Positions 59,701 through 63,800 of a DNA stretch of 64,000 nt are shown here, piece by piece (position 1 is the first letter of the stretch; every line of letters starts with the position of its first letter). The position numbers and the translations under genes were made by a program. The stretch is from the NCBI GenBank assembly GCA_012295275.1, contig CM022665.1, positions 10,553,476 through 10,617,475 of the forward strand, in the 5' to 3' direction. The notes below the pieces were generated by a model. The model saw nothing but the letters and a program-made list of their open reading frames with translations, had not been told where the DNA came from and did not search any database. This stretch comes from Chrysomallon squamiferum (taxonomy: Eukaryota; Mollusca; Gastropoda; Neomphalida; Peltospiridae).

Positions 59701-61997
59701 ACCAATAATTAGAAAAATAGTCTAAATCACTGGTTTTCAACCTTTTAATACGTTACCACTTATGAGCAACTCAATATGACCGATGACTCCTTTTATTCAT
59801 TAATATCTAGGGTTACTGTATTTTCATCAACCAAAGACAGTACAAAAGGAATCTATATTCACTATAATGGGTCCCAAACCTATCTATACATTTTCATTTA
59901 TTCCTCCTTCCAAGTCAAGTTCAAAAAAAGCTAAAACATACCCTCGCTCAAGAACAATCTCGTGACCCCCAGAAAAAAACCTATGGTCTAAATGCTGTTT
60001 TATTACAGAAAAAAATATTACATTTAATCTTTGGACATTTCTGGGTGGCTACATACATTATACTGAAGCTGAACATTACATCAAATATAATAATATTTGG
60101 GTGGACATGATGCAATGTTCATATTAGATATAAGATATGTAGCCACCCTCAAGATTAAAGGTAATGTTCTGTCAATAAAAACCCAGTATCTAGACTATCT
60201 TTCAAATTACTCATCACTTTGTTTAAAAAGTACAAAGTTTGATAGATTATTTAATACTCTTGGAAATAAATAAATAAATAAAATCAATGGTGAGATTTTC
60301 TGTTGAATTTTATTAAATTTGTTTCAGTTAACTAAACAGGAACAATACTCTTTGTTCAGCTTATTCTAAAATAACTTCATACTAAGAAATTATGATTTAA
60401 TTAATAGTATAAAACTATGTCCTGAAGAAAATTAATTTCACATTTTAAAAACTTGTTTGTATAGCATGACTGATTAAGTGGTTCAGAGACAAGGAATCAT
60501 TCTTTTTATTGCTGCTATTGTAATTGGATATGAAATGTTATACACAAAAATGTCATCTACTGCTGTTAATAACAAAATAATTAGCAGTAAATTAAACTAA
60601 AGGATGTAATTAACATAATTAAATGACATACTAGTGTATTGTCTGTATTTTGTAACAATTTACTGCTACTGGTAAAAGCAAAAGACTTAAATGCATTATA
60701 TGAAATGCTTTTTTTTTTTAATAGTTTACACACTAAACAAAAATACATTTAATTTTCTTTCAGTCTGCTTAATTATATCATGACACCTGTGATAACAAAT
60801 TTACTTTAGCACTTCTGAACTCTATTTCTTAGGACAGAAATGAGTTATGAGATTCAGTGAGCTATTTTTCCCTTCTAAATATTACTCTGTAATTAGTTTA
60901 TCAAATGATAATTTTAATTAGTCATATATACTATAAAAAAAAAAAAAATAATAATTTAAAAAAATACTTATGATTATGAAGCAAAAATATTCATAATTTT
61001 AATTGTTGTTACTGTTGTTATTGTTGTAATCAAGTTAACTAAATTTGTCATTTAATCTCTTCAATGATAATGTGAATACTATCACATAACATCAGAAATT
61101 TTAACTATGGAAGATGTACAAAATACCTAGCATTATTGGACTGATCAAAATATTCTAAAATACTTTAAAACAGTCACTACACCTATAGCAGAAGTCAAAA
61201 CTGTGACTGCAAAAATTACTGAAAGCATTAATGTAATTTTGACAACACGTACAAATTTTGTTCTGTAAATACATTCATATTAAATGCCTGGTAATGTTAA
61301 ATATTTGCTTCATTCATTAACAAAATCATATTAATAAAAAAAAAAATAAAATTATCATTAGAATTTTCTTTCAGATATGGACAAATAACCTGATTTGATA
61401 TTATGGACAAATAAACTGATTTGATTTTACAATCAGAAAACAGCCATACATACTGATTTTTCAGAGAACAAGCATACCACTAAACTATTGATTTAAATAT
61501 AAAATTCTGCCAAATGTAAACTTATGGAGAATATCAGTGCTACATGGATTATTTTATAAATAACTGCCAAACTTCCAGAAAAGTGGTGCAAGTGAAACAC
61601 AAAGAATTGAACACTTCTAAAGTGATAATATCCCACCTTTACGTCATCTTTTACATCAGCAGTTAAATACAGTGGGGGAGGGGGGAATCAAGACAGCCTA
61701 CTAAAAAATGTAAAAGCTACAACTGTCACATTTTTATATAAAATAATGAAAACTAAGATTCATAAATTCATTTCAAGAAATTGTTGTTATTAAAACAATG
61801 TGTTGTGGTGACATCATTTATTCATTTTTATTCATAATATTTTTCTTAATGTTTAAAGACTTACCATTAACATCTGCCTGTATGTTCTGCATTTCAAACC
61901 CTATTGGGTTGGGGTTGGGGTTGTTGGTTTCGGATACAGGTGCCCCAACTGATATTGTTGACACATAGGTCCCAGCTGTACAAGCAGATTTATCCAT
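12958..61997 (-). CDS. Anoctamin (TMEM16 family), 30 coding exons, complete span
   Basis: Thirty exons with GT-AG borders chain from ATG at 61997 to TGA at 12958. Their lengths sum to 2990 nt, one short of 997 codons. The missing base is in exon 16. Restored, the product is 996 residues with a Gly/Pro-rich cytosolic N-terminus (1-144), an anoctamin dimerisation domain (about 145-372), ten membrane segments (about 380-930) and a short cytosolic tail. The Ca2+ ligands known from ANO1 and nhTMEM16 are all present: N714 and E718 (TM6), E761 and E764 (TM7), E793 and D797 (TM8). Family members are Ca2+-activated chloride channels or lipid scramblases of the plasma membrane or endomembranes. The end of exon 29 and exon 30 ([21 protein letters not shown]) look nearest to ANO3/4/5/6. 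Channel or scramblase activity cannot be decided from sequence alone. Confidence 0.93.
13209..13320. repeat. GTG/GGT trinucleotide-rich tract in the last anoctamin intron
   Basis: A run of gtagtagtggtggtggtggt and related triplets spans most of the short intron between exons 29 and 30. No other feature is seen there. Confidence 0.85.
13375..13468 (-). CDS. Anoctamin exon 29 (residues 897-928; TM10)
   Basis: It encodes [20 protein letters not shown], then [12 protein letters not shown]. 'C.Y.DYR......Y......FW...A..AF.I.F' is conserved, and Y.YT..FWH is closest to ANO4. Donor gtaagt. Confidence 0.95.
13480..14016. repeat. Intron 28 with (TA)n, (GT)n and (AC)n microsatellites
   Basis: Poly-A, (TA)n, (TG)n and (AC)n tracts follow each other at 13480-13620, then AT-rich sequence with repeated 'taatgtttcatata' and 'taatgttacatatt' words to about 13870. 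No gene seen. Confidence 0.75.
14017..14204 (-). CDS. Anoctamin exon 28 (residues 835-897; TM9 end, extracellular loop)
   Basis: It encodes [20 protein letters not shown], then [40 protein letters not shown] and VC. 'AF.S.FIP.LVY.Y' and 'Y....LS.FN.SDF' are family features. NDT and NVS are N-glycosylation sequons in the loop. Donor gtaaga, ends in phase 2. Confidence 0.95.
14205..15709. other. Introns 26 and 27 of the anoctamin gene
   Basis: Outside exon 27 the sequence is AT-rich, with (AAT)n at 14457-14490, a poly-A of about 20 near 14512 and about 23 A at 15458-15480. Nothing else was recognised. Confidence 0.6.
14573..14625 (-). CDS. Anoctamin exon 27 (residues 817-834; TM9 start)
   Basis: It encodes [18 protein letters not shown] and follows the family 'DIG.W..IL.GI...AV..NA'. 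Donor gtaagt, phase 1 to 0. Confidence 0.94.
15710..15862 (-). CDS. Anoctamin exon 26 (residues 766-817; TM7-TM8, Ca2+ ligands E793 and D797)
   Basis: It encodes [20 protein letters not shown], then [20 protein letters not shown] and [10 protein letters not shown]. This is the most conserved segment of the family; the Glu and Asp of IEIRLDA bind Ca2+. Donor gtaaga. Confidence 0.97.
16193..16323 (-). CDS. Anoctamin exon 25 (residues 722-766; Ca2+ ligands E761 and E764)
   Basis: It encodes [20 protein letters not shown], then [20 protein letters not shown] and LEM. 'QWE.DY.....LGLF.EYLEM' is conserved, and the two Glu of EYLE are Ca2+ ligands. A decayed duplicate of the exon's 5' end lies just upstream, at 16417-16455. 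Donor gtaggt. Confidence 0.94.
16289..16549. repeat. Tandem duplication carrying the 5' end of exon 25 and an (AC)n tract
   Basis: On the + strand the block 'tttcctagctttaaaccagt' / 'tctttagtttcctttt' / AT-rich / (AC)n (16289-16418) is followed by a similar block 'tttccttagctcttgaacaa' / 'ttcttcagcttcctttt' / AT-rich / (AC)n (16417-16549). The first contains the live exon start. The second has an AG acceptor but an early stop after KLKNLFKS. Confidence 0.8.
16692..16789 (-). CDS. Anoctamin exon 24 (residues 690-722; TM6, Ca2+ ligands N714 and E718)
   Basis: It encodes [20 protein letters not shown], then [18 protein letters not shown] lines up with NNLFE of ANO1, whose Asn and Glu bind Ca2+. 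Donor gtaagt, ends in phase 2. Confidence 0.95.
17263..17320 (-). CDS. Anoctamin exon 23 (residues 670-689)
   Basis: It encodes [19 protein letters not shown] after a shared Lys. 'G.F.G.PG.Y......R.E.C.P.GCL' is the conserved re-entrant loop between TM5 and TM6. Donor gtatga. Confidence 0.94.
17693..17760. repeat. (AAT)n / (AAAT)n microsatellite in intron 22
   Basis: About a dozen AAT units are followed by AAAT units. The rest of intron 22 (17321-18159) is AT-rich with no gene. Confidence 0.9.
18160..18271 (-). CDS. Anoctamin exon 22 (residues 633-670; TM5)
   Basis: It encodes [20 protein letters not shown], then [17 protein letters not shown]. '[17 protein letters not shown]' is a family hallmark and forms TM5, which lines the ion or lipid path. 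Donor gtgagt. Confidence 0.96.
18738..18774 (-). CDS. Anoctamin exon 21 (residues 621-632)
   Basis: The 37 nt encode [12 protein letters not shown] and then split Glu with exon 22, giving [12 protein letters not shown]. This matches 'VY...A..LT..E..RT...(Y/F)E' of the family. Donor gtaagt. Confidence 0.9.
18904..18967. repeat. (CT)n microsatellite in intron 20
   Basis: An almost uninterrupted tct/ctc run of about 32 dinucleotide units lies between exons 20 and 21. Confidence 0.95.
19068..19232 (-). CDS. Anoctamin exon 20 (residues 566-620; TM3 end, TM4)
   Basis: It encodes [20 protein letters not shown], then [20 protein letters not shown] and [15 protein letters not shown]. 'VIVYR....' and 'T.T.A.INL..I..L...Y' are typical of TM3 and TM4. 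Phase 0 to 0, donor gtaagt. Confidence 0.95.
19634..19708 (-). CDS. Anoctamin exon 19 (residues 541-565; TM3 start)
   Basis: It encodes [20 protein letters not shown], then VILFM. '(K/R)EEPY.P...(K/R)..R...S.....LFM' is conserved in the family. Donor gtaaac, phase 0 to 0. Confidence 0.93.
19709..22433. other. Intron 18 of the anoctamin gene
   Basis: The intron holds poly-T, (TA)n and poly-A tracts at 19870-20025, a decayed AT-rich array at about 20810-21120, and a long (AAT)n tract at 21521-21567. No gene seen. Confidence 0.6.
20810..21120. repeat. Decayed array of 'aaaaatataactactaataactgtt'-like units
   Basis: Words such as aaaatataactattaataac, tagtaataactacttgtttg, aagtaattatttgtagctgc, aaatgtaactactcatgact and tataactaagaataattgta follow at intervals of roughly 40-60 bp. 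Copies are strongly diverged. Confidence 0.45.
22434..22457 (-). CDS. Anoctamin micro-exon 18 (SMSEFEIQ)
   Basis: The 24 nt run phase 0 to 0 between acceptor gatttcatttcttcag and donor gtttgt. Like exon 17 it ends in Gln before a gt and inserts into the loop before REEPYLP. It adds Ser and Glu residues. Probably a cassette; mutual exclusion with exon 17 is possible. Confidence 0.55.
22458..26274. other. Introns 16 and 17 of the anoctamin gene
   Basis: AT-rich sequence with (AAAT)n at 22891-22925, poly-T at 24070-24106, (AC)n at 24619-24654 and CCCACA/CACA repeats at 25218-25272. Apart from micro-exon 17 (23481-23507) no coding sequence was recognised. Confidence 0.55.
23481..23507 (-). CDS. 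Anoctamin micro-exon 17 (KGHNVIHCQ)
   Basis: The 27 nt run phase 0 to 0 between acceptor gtgtttcag and donor gtaacc. A run of about 22 T lies just upstream as pyrimidine tract. It has no counterpart in the family at this point, where other anoctamins pass directly from NP.T to EEPY.P. It is therefore probably an optional insertion in the first intracellular loop. Confidence 0.6.
26275..26336 (-). CDS. Anoctamin exon 16 (residues 503-523), one base short: frameshift
   Basis: It starts [13 protein letters not shown] in the family frame, matching 'E..RPE(F/Y)EA.V', but then runs into TAA after KQRRIQ. One frame over, the end reads KTKKNPINQ, which fits the family ('K....NP.T'). The exon is 62 nt, while neighbours on both sides need phase 0 to 0, that is 63 nt. 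The break lies at or next to a run of six A on the - strand (26298-26303); a seventh A restores [12 protein letters not shown] homopolymer miscount in the assembly is most likely. A true disabling mutation, or use of the internal donor ACA|gtgaaa at 26306 (a 30-nt, in-frame exon 26307-26336), are alternatives. Confidence 0.88.
26701..26780 (-). CDS. Anoctamin exon 15 (residues 476-502; TM2 end)
   Basis: It encodes [20 protein letters not shown], then VADFEEE. This matches 'ATLFLE.WKR.Q..L.Y.WD...FEEEE', the start of the first intracellular loop. Acceptor ttttttatag, donor gtattg. Confidence 0.95.
27007..27176 (-). CDS. Anoctamin exon 14 (residues 419-476; Cys-rich loop, TM2 start)
   Basis: It encodes [20 protein letters not shown], then [20 protein letters not shown] and [17 protein letters not shown]. 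The Cys pattern C..(x)n-MCP.CD..C.YW.L...C is the conserved disulphide-rich extracellular loop after TM1. TM2 starts with FDN.ATV.FA.FMA.W. Confidence 0.95.
27644..27778 (-). CDS. Anoctamin exon 13 (residues 374-419; TM1)
   Basis: It encodes [20 protein letters not shown], then [20 protein letters not shown] and DDPA. The first membrane segment is about residues 382-410. Donor gtattt, ends in phase 2. Confidence 0.95.
27841..27960. repeat. Trinucleotide-rich low-complexity tract
   Basis: Runs of ctt, att, cta and atc triplets precede the LINE remnant. Confidence 0.8.
28004..28175 (+). mobile_element. 3' end remnant of a non-LTR retrotransposon (CR1/L2/RTE-like)
   Basis: The + strand from 28004 translates as [20 protein letters not shown], then LKTF. 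It fits the 'WNSLP...R...S...FK..LKTHLF' end of many non-LTR reverse transcriptase ORFs. It is followed by a tail 'tgctatataaatatcagtt' and (ATT)n, the usual 3' end of such elements. It is 5'-truncated and antisense to the anoctamin gene, in intron 12. Confidence 0.65.
28480..28544 (-). CDS. Anoctamin exon 12 (residues 353-374)
   Basis: It encodes [20 protein letters not shown], then I. 'LY..WA....W.K.QP.D.IR.YFGEKI' across this join is the strongest anoctamin signature. Donor gtatac, ends in phase 2. Confidence 0.96.
28847..28903 (-). CDS. Anoctamin exon 11 (residues 334-352)
   Basis: It encodes [19 protein letters not shown]. It follows 'PLH(D/E)G.Y......(N)DR' and precedes LLY.TWAR in the family. 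Phase 0 to 0, donor gtaagt. Confidence 0.9.
29193..29248 (-). CDS. Anoctamin exon 10 (residues 315-333)
   Basis: It encodes [19 protein letters not shown] and matches 'GI..LL..G.Y..A.PLH(D/E)' of anoctamins. Acceptor tatgttctag, donor gtagac, phase 1 to 0. Confidence 0.93.
29779..29894 (-). CDS. Anoctamin exon 9 (residues 276-315)
   Basis: It encodes [20 protein letters not shown], then [18 protein letters not shown]. '[14 protein letters not shown]' is a family signature of the dimerisation domain. The donor is gtaaga. Confidence 0.95.
29895..33875. other. Intron 8 of the anoctamin gene
   Basis: The 4-kb intron is AT-rich, with (TA)n at 30637-30657 and 31016-31030, poly-T at 31152-31184, (AAAT)n at 31936-31977 and (GT)/(AC) tracts near 33785-33846. 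It contains a SINE copy at about 33283-33440. No nested gene was recognised. Confidence 0.55.
33283..33440 (+). mobile_element. tRNA-derived SINE copy A (molluscan-type)
   Basis: An A-box-like 'tagctctgtggttaacatg' at 33285 and a B-box-like 'ggatcaattct' at 33330 are 45 nt apart, as in a tRNA promoter. Downstream, 'cccattacaaccaatgtctc' and 'atgactaatttaacaaat' match the core shared with copy C. Family assignment is from memory. Confidence 0.65.
33876..34006 (-). CDS. Anoctamin exon 8 (residues 233-276)
   Basis: It encodes [20 protein letters not shown], then [20 protein letters not shown] and RID. F.A.FSRDRI is the conserved end of this segment in the family. The donor is gtaagt and the exon ends in phase 2. 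Confidence 0.93.
34295..34440 (-). mobile_element. SINE copy B (molluscan-type), antisense
   Basis: On the - strand it reads 'cattgagttattcacatcca', 'gcactccacaactgg', then 'taaaaagacccttgctgtta' and 'attagaa'. This follows the order 'cattgggctatt..ttccag..agtgc.ccac.actgg' and 'ataaaagatcccttgctgctaat' of a SINE core I know from mollusc genomes, with an internal deletion. It lies in intron 7. Confidence 0.6.
34595..35185. mobile_element. Decayed Tc1/mariner-type non-autonomous element
   Basis: The right end, read inwards on the - strand, is 'taccatggtacctcagctta' / 'tgagtgccacaacttacgag', very like the 'GGTACCTCGG(T)TTACGAGT' ends of such elements. Inside both ends are 'ctcgtatgtcaaa' (left) and 'ctcaaattttggctcgcaac' (right), and 'attaatccgttcca' on the left. 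The outermost left repeat is missing or diverged. It is less AT-rich than its surroundings. Confidence 0.5.
35246..35344 (-). CDS. Anoctamin exon 7 (residues 200-232)
   Basis: It encodes [20 protein letters not shown], then [27 protein letters not shown]...KMP is one of the most conserved stretches of the dimerisation domain. The donor is gtaatg and the exon is phase 0 to phase 0. Confidence 0.95.
35345..39271. other. Intron 6 of the anoctamin gene
   Basis: AT-rich sequence with (AAAT)n at 35676-35711, (TA)n at 35767-35793, AAT runs at 36310-36360 and a decayed array at 37230-37620. A lone B-box-like 'agttcaaatccaacac' near 38045 was not enough to call a tRNA. No nested gene seen. Confidence 0.55.
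37230..37620. repeat. Decayed tandem array around 'gtactgcagtattattttatt'
   Basis: The words 'cagtattattttatttaaac' (near 37277 and 37332), 'cagcagtattatttcattta' (37423), 'cagcagtattattttgtgtt' (37460), 'actgcagtgttattttatgt' (37501) and 'actgcagtattgttttacat' (37577) recur with A/T-rich spacers, at a spacing of roughly 40-90 bp. Confidence 0.7.
39272..39436 (-). CDS. Anoctamin exon 6 (residues 145-199, dimerisation domain start)
   Basis: It encodes [20 protein letters not shown], then [20 protein letters not shown] and [27 protein letters not shown] and F..NL...GL.LE are hallmarks of the anoctamin dimerisation domain. The acceptor reads ttgcagcag, a NAGNAG arrangement, so the first Gln may be optional (start 39436 or 39433). 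The donor is gtgaaa. Confidence 0.93.
40538..40640 (+). mobile_element. SINE copy C core (molluscan-type)
   Basis: It reads 'cccattccagccacagccca', 'ctgactggtttatcaaaggc', 'catacataatatgtgcttta' and 'gtggaaaggtgcatatta'. The order and words match a widespread molluscan SINE core ('ttccagcca...cgactggtatatcaaaggcc.tggtatgtgct....gtggga..gtgcatataaa'). No intact tRNA part was found upstream. Confidence 0.7.
41575..42160. repeat. Decayed array around 'acatgcaaagcttgaagttt..acattca gataat..A-run'
   Basis: Similar blocks occur at 41580 (tttgaagttcgaacatcaca, later cagataatcaaaaataaa), 41704 (ttgaagttcaaactgaattc, then A-rich), 41960 (acatgcacaacttcaagttt, then cattcagaaaaaaa) and 42092 (acatgcaaagcttatgtttt, then ttcagataatta and an A-run). 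Each block ends in an A-rich run. Confidence 0.5.
42336..42392 (-). CDS. Anoctamin exon 5 (residues 126-144), possible cassette
   Basis: The acceptor is ccccaataactag and the donor gtgaaa. The 57 nt run phase 0 to phase 0 and encode [19 protein letters not shown]. It keeps the frame whether included or skipped. I know no family homologue of this segment, so it rests on the splice signals and the open frame. Confidence 0.6.
42393..44677. other. Intron 4 of the anoctamin gene
   Basis: AT-rich sequence with AAT/AAC runs at 43127-43180, the MITE at 43364-43957 and an (ATTT)n tract at 44321-44391. The open frame crossing 44312-44566 is mostly that repeat. No gene seen. Confidence 0.55.
43364..43957. 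mobile_element. MITE with TIR CCGTATATACTTGTGTA and TA flanks
   Basis: The left end ccgtatatacttgtgta and the right end tacacaagtatatacgg are perfect inverted repeats, and both are bordered by TA, as expected of a TA target duplication (Tc1/mariner-like; the TA could also be part of the TIR). Subterminal 'tgtataagtcga' occurs at 43396, 43450 and 43882, with an inverted relative near 43931. The 594-bp interior is less AT-rich (for example cataacgccgtactgacg) and has no transposase frame. Confidence 0.85.
44678..44733 (-). CDS. Anoctamin exon 4 (residues 107-125)
   Basis: The acceptor is tttttctag and the donor gtaagt. The 56 nt change phase 1 to phase 0. It encodes [19 protein letters not shown], a Gly-rich linker. 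The phase change makes this exon necessary if exons 1-3 are used. Confidence 0.75.
44734..47180. other. Part of anoctamin intron 3 before the 45-bp repeat
   Basis: It contains (AC)n at 45097-45142, 'catggt' and 'catcat' repeats at 46107-46150, poly-T at 46656-46678 and A-rich sequence. A hAT-like fragment near 45884 ('cagtgattcc..', later 'atgaccctcttg') is too weak to call. Confidence 0.5.
47181..47660. repeat. 45-bp tandem repeat, ten copies
   Basis: The unit agctgcagtgttagtctagg + tctgtattatgtgaatactt + cacta begins at 47226, 47271, 47316, 47361, 47406, 47451, 47496, 47541 and 47586. A diverged first copy lies at about 47181 and a partial one at 47631. Copies differ at a few positions (ttagtct/tcagact, cacta/tacta). 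It lies in intron 3, starting about 30 bp past the exon 3 donor in the direction of transcription. An open frame through it exists only because 45 is a multiple of three. Confidence 0.97.
47687..47755 (-). CDS. Anoctamin exon 3 (residues 84-106)
   Basis: The acceptor is gttctcacag and the donor gtaaac. The 69 nt run phase 1 to phase 1 and encode [20 protein letters not shown], then GFG. The exon is symmetric, so it could be a cassette. A 45-bp tandem repeat begins just past its donor. Confidence 0.75.
47756..51782. other. Intron 2 of the anoctamin gene
   Basis: It has two poly-T runs at 48460-48484 and 48532-48554, a long imperfect (AC)n tract at 48918-49065, (AAT)n at 49567-49620, (AC)n at 50519-50542 and (ATT)n at 50789-50815. 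No coding sequence recognised. Confidence 0.55.
51783..51899 (-). CDS. Anoctamin exon 2 (residues 45-83)
   Basis: The acceptor is tgttttag and the donor gtaaca. The 117 nt run phase 1 to phase 1, so skipping keeps the frame. It encodes a Pro-rich segment [20 protein letters not shown], then [19 protein letters not shown]. It repeats the P.PIGFE motif of exon 1. Such cytosolic N-termini are poorly conserved among anoctamins. Confidence 0.82.
51995..52165. repeat. (TA)n and TATG/TGTA microsatellite
   Basis: A (TA)n run is followed by many gtat/atgt units. The several open frames across it are artefacts of the repeat. Confidence 0.95.
52870..53200. repeat. Compound (TA)n and (CA)n microsatellite
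   Basis: Alternating TA and CA tracts with short 'gcatacatacatttagattt' words repeated at about 52937 and 53066. Confidence 0.9.
54117..54147 (-). CDS. Possible alternative first coding exon of anoctamin (copy 1, [10 protein letters not shown])
   Basis: This is the duplicate of 54386-54416, with the same ATG, the same donor G|gtaagc and the same phase. The two differ by one synonymous change (CCA/CCG) and one Tyr/Cys change. Both copies keeping frame and donor is suggestive but not proof. Confidence 0.28.
54386..54416 (-). CDS. Possible alternative first coding exon of anoctamin (copy 2, [10 protein letters not shown])
   Basis: On the - strand ATG is followed by [10 protein letters not shown] and then a consensus donor G|gtaagc in phase 1, the phase needed to join exon 2. 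A is at -3 before the ATG. No acceptor is apparent upstream, so it would be an initiating exon. It would replace the 44-residue exon 1 with 10 residues that include three Cys. Support is only sequence pattern. Confidence 0.3.
57139..57200. repeat. (TTAAA)n pentanucleotide array
   Basis: About twelve TTAAA units in a row. A shorter array of the same pentamer lies at 56208-56238. Confidence 0.95.
59728..59985. mobile_element. hAT-type MITE remnant with 8-bp target duplication
   Basis: The 258-bp element is bordered by GTCTAAAT on both sides (59720-59727 and 59986-59993). Its ends CACTGGTTTTCAACC and, read inwards from the right, CATAGGTTTTTTTC form an imperfect TIR of type CANNGGTTTT. The interior has the 'cgtgaccccc' word common near hAT ends. 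It has no transposase. Confidence 0.8.
59998..60180. repeat. 183-bp imperfect palindrome (hairpin MITE or foldback)
   Basis: The left arm 'ttttattacagaa .. attacatttaatctt .. gggtggctacata' pairs with the right arm, read on the - strand as 'ttttattgacagaac', 'attacctttaatcttgaggg' and 'tggctacata'. The inner part also pairs ('gaacattacatca' with 'gaacattgcatca'). It starts five bases after the right target repeat of the hAT remnant. Confidence 0.8.
61865..61997 (-). CDS. Anoctamin exon 1 (start codon; residues 1-44)
   Basis: ATG lies in AACAATGG, and the downstream frame is open to the donor gtaagt in phase 1. It encodes [20 protein letters not shown], then an Asn-Pro run and [14 protein letters not shown]. 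An acceptor (gtatttcag) lies 9 nt upstream of the ATG, at 62006, so a non-coding exon must precede it. The PIGFE word returns in exon 2. Confidence 0.8.
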
Positions 61998-62005
61998 TGT
62001 TTAGC

Positions 62006-63469
62006 TCTGAAATACACCCCAAAGAGACAGAATCATTCATTAGCAAGAAAGAAAAAAAAATTAATACCTCTTGATAGCATTAAAATTTAATCTGCATTTT
62101 TTAATATTTGACATTTATTTATTTATGGTTTGTTACTATTAGCCTGCTGAAAATGTTATTAGTAATGTGTCAAAGAGAAAAGGTAATTAAAAAAAGTACA
62201 TGCAAAAAGAAACAAATTCAGATTTTGGCTTTGATAAAAGTATTTTTGGGAGGTACAGAAGCTCTATGCTTTTACTGCAAGAAATATAAAATTATAAATT
62301 AAAATAATGCAGAGCACTAGCATTTATAACTAACCTTCCTAAATTTGAATACAAATAAGTGAACTGTTTTGGTCAGTGCATAAAAAGTATTAAAAGCTAA
62401 CTTATTTTTTTTTTCTTTTTTTTTTTATAAACAGTTTTATATAAAATTTATTTAAAATATTCTGAAGAAAGAAAATTACTTGCAGAATAAATTTTTAAAA
62501 CCAGAAAATGAAAGAGTGACATTTATTTTTCAGAAATCTGCAATTCTGTTTAATTTTTTTTTTTTTTAACATCAGTATTAAAATGACAGTTATAATATTA
62601 CAAAACAATTTATTTATTTATTTATTTATTTATACATATATATGAAGAAGAAAAAATGAGTAGTTTTTATATTAAAAGTTATAAAGTGAAATGTTTGAAA
62701 CTGTGATGATGGTAAACAAATCCAATGAATTATGTTGTTTGTTTATTTGTTTAACAGCATCCCAGCACAAAAATAAAATTGGCTACTGGGTGTTATTCAA
62801 AGGGAACTAAAACAATTATTAAAAATAAGTCAGTGTAAATATTTATCATAATAACACAAAGAAATAAACTGAAAAGTTTTGATAAATGTAAGTGATACAA
62901 TTTAATATATTCATAATATTGTGACTGATCATTTTACCAATTAAATATAAAGTTCATCTGATTTGATCAGTTTCTGACTAGTGCAAAATGGATTTTGTGT
63001 TTGTCTAAAACTACATTTAAAAATAATTAAAACTACAATTAAAAATGTCAGACAAAATTATTTTAGGCCAAATTGGATAGGTAAAATTATTATAAGTGTT
63101 TAATTCAACAAAATCTCATTTGAACTTGTTTTTCCAGTTTTCTTTGCAGTATTCTTTTGTTACTGCTCTCAACAGGTGCCCTGTATTTTTTTTTTTTTTT
63201 TGTTAATAAAAGAAGGCAAATTGTTAATAATTAAATAATTTATGCCTTTATGTGCCTGCCGTATTGTAATCACTGATTAGCCTTAAACTAAAGAAAACGC
63301 CCAATAAAACTTTCTTAATCACTAACTTAATGACAGTGAATCCGAGTGATGGAATGTAAACAGAGCTCACGATTTAATATATCTTAGCATAAAGACCGCT
63401 TATATTTTATCTTCTTTAGTTTAATGTGTCTTATTGTCTCTATACTGACACTATCATATATAACTTACC
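62006..63469 (-). other. Likely 5' UTR intron of the anoctamin gene
   Basis: On the - strand a strong donor GCG|gtaagt sits at 63469/63468, and an acceptor gtatttcag leads to position 62006, 9 nt before the ATG. The pair suggests a non-coding exon 1 above 63469. The interval itself is AT-rich with an (AAAT)n tract at 62609-62632 and no open frame of note. Confidence 0.45.
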
Positions 63470-63800
63470 GCAATCGTATGTTAGTACATATCTCAACAAT
63501 AGCCTGAAATACTATACGCTGAACATTTCATTTTTATTTTTTTTTATTTTTTATTCTTTTTATTTTTATTTTTTTTTTACCCTCGCCTAAATCTCGTGTT
63601 TAACGGGAAAATTCGAGATCACGTCTCAATTAACTTAGCGATTGGTTATACATGTAATTAACATTATTTGTAATCGGCAGAAAACGGTCCAGTCAATTTG
63701 TAATGACAGGGGTGACAGAGAGAGTAAGATACGAAAAATTGCTGTATGCATTACCCGTTAGTTCACCGAATTCCCTTAATTGGTAAAGAAAAATGCTCTT
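63470..63800 (-). promoter_or_regulatory. Candidate anoctamin promoter and first-exon region
   Basis: This stretch is visibly richer in CG dinucleotides than the rest of the window (taacgggaaaattcgagatc, cttagcgattgg, cggcagaaaacggtcc). A CCAAT word on the - strand lies at 63641-63646. Its position above the proposed exon 1 donor fits a promoter. No TATA box or start site can be assigned. Confidence 0.35.

Larger units (their letters stand above)
51900..61864. other. Intron 1 of the anoctamin gene
   Basis: The largest intron, about 10 kb. It holds TATG/TA/CA microsatellites at 51995-52165 and 52870-53200, the duplicated block at 53960-54475, pentamer TTAAA arrays (56208-56238, 57141-57200), an (ATT)n tract at 56661-56706 and the hAT remnant and palindrome at 59720-60180. 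The less AT-rich interval 57640-57940 has a 65-codon open frame on the - strand with no recognisable similarity. Confidence 0.5.
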
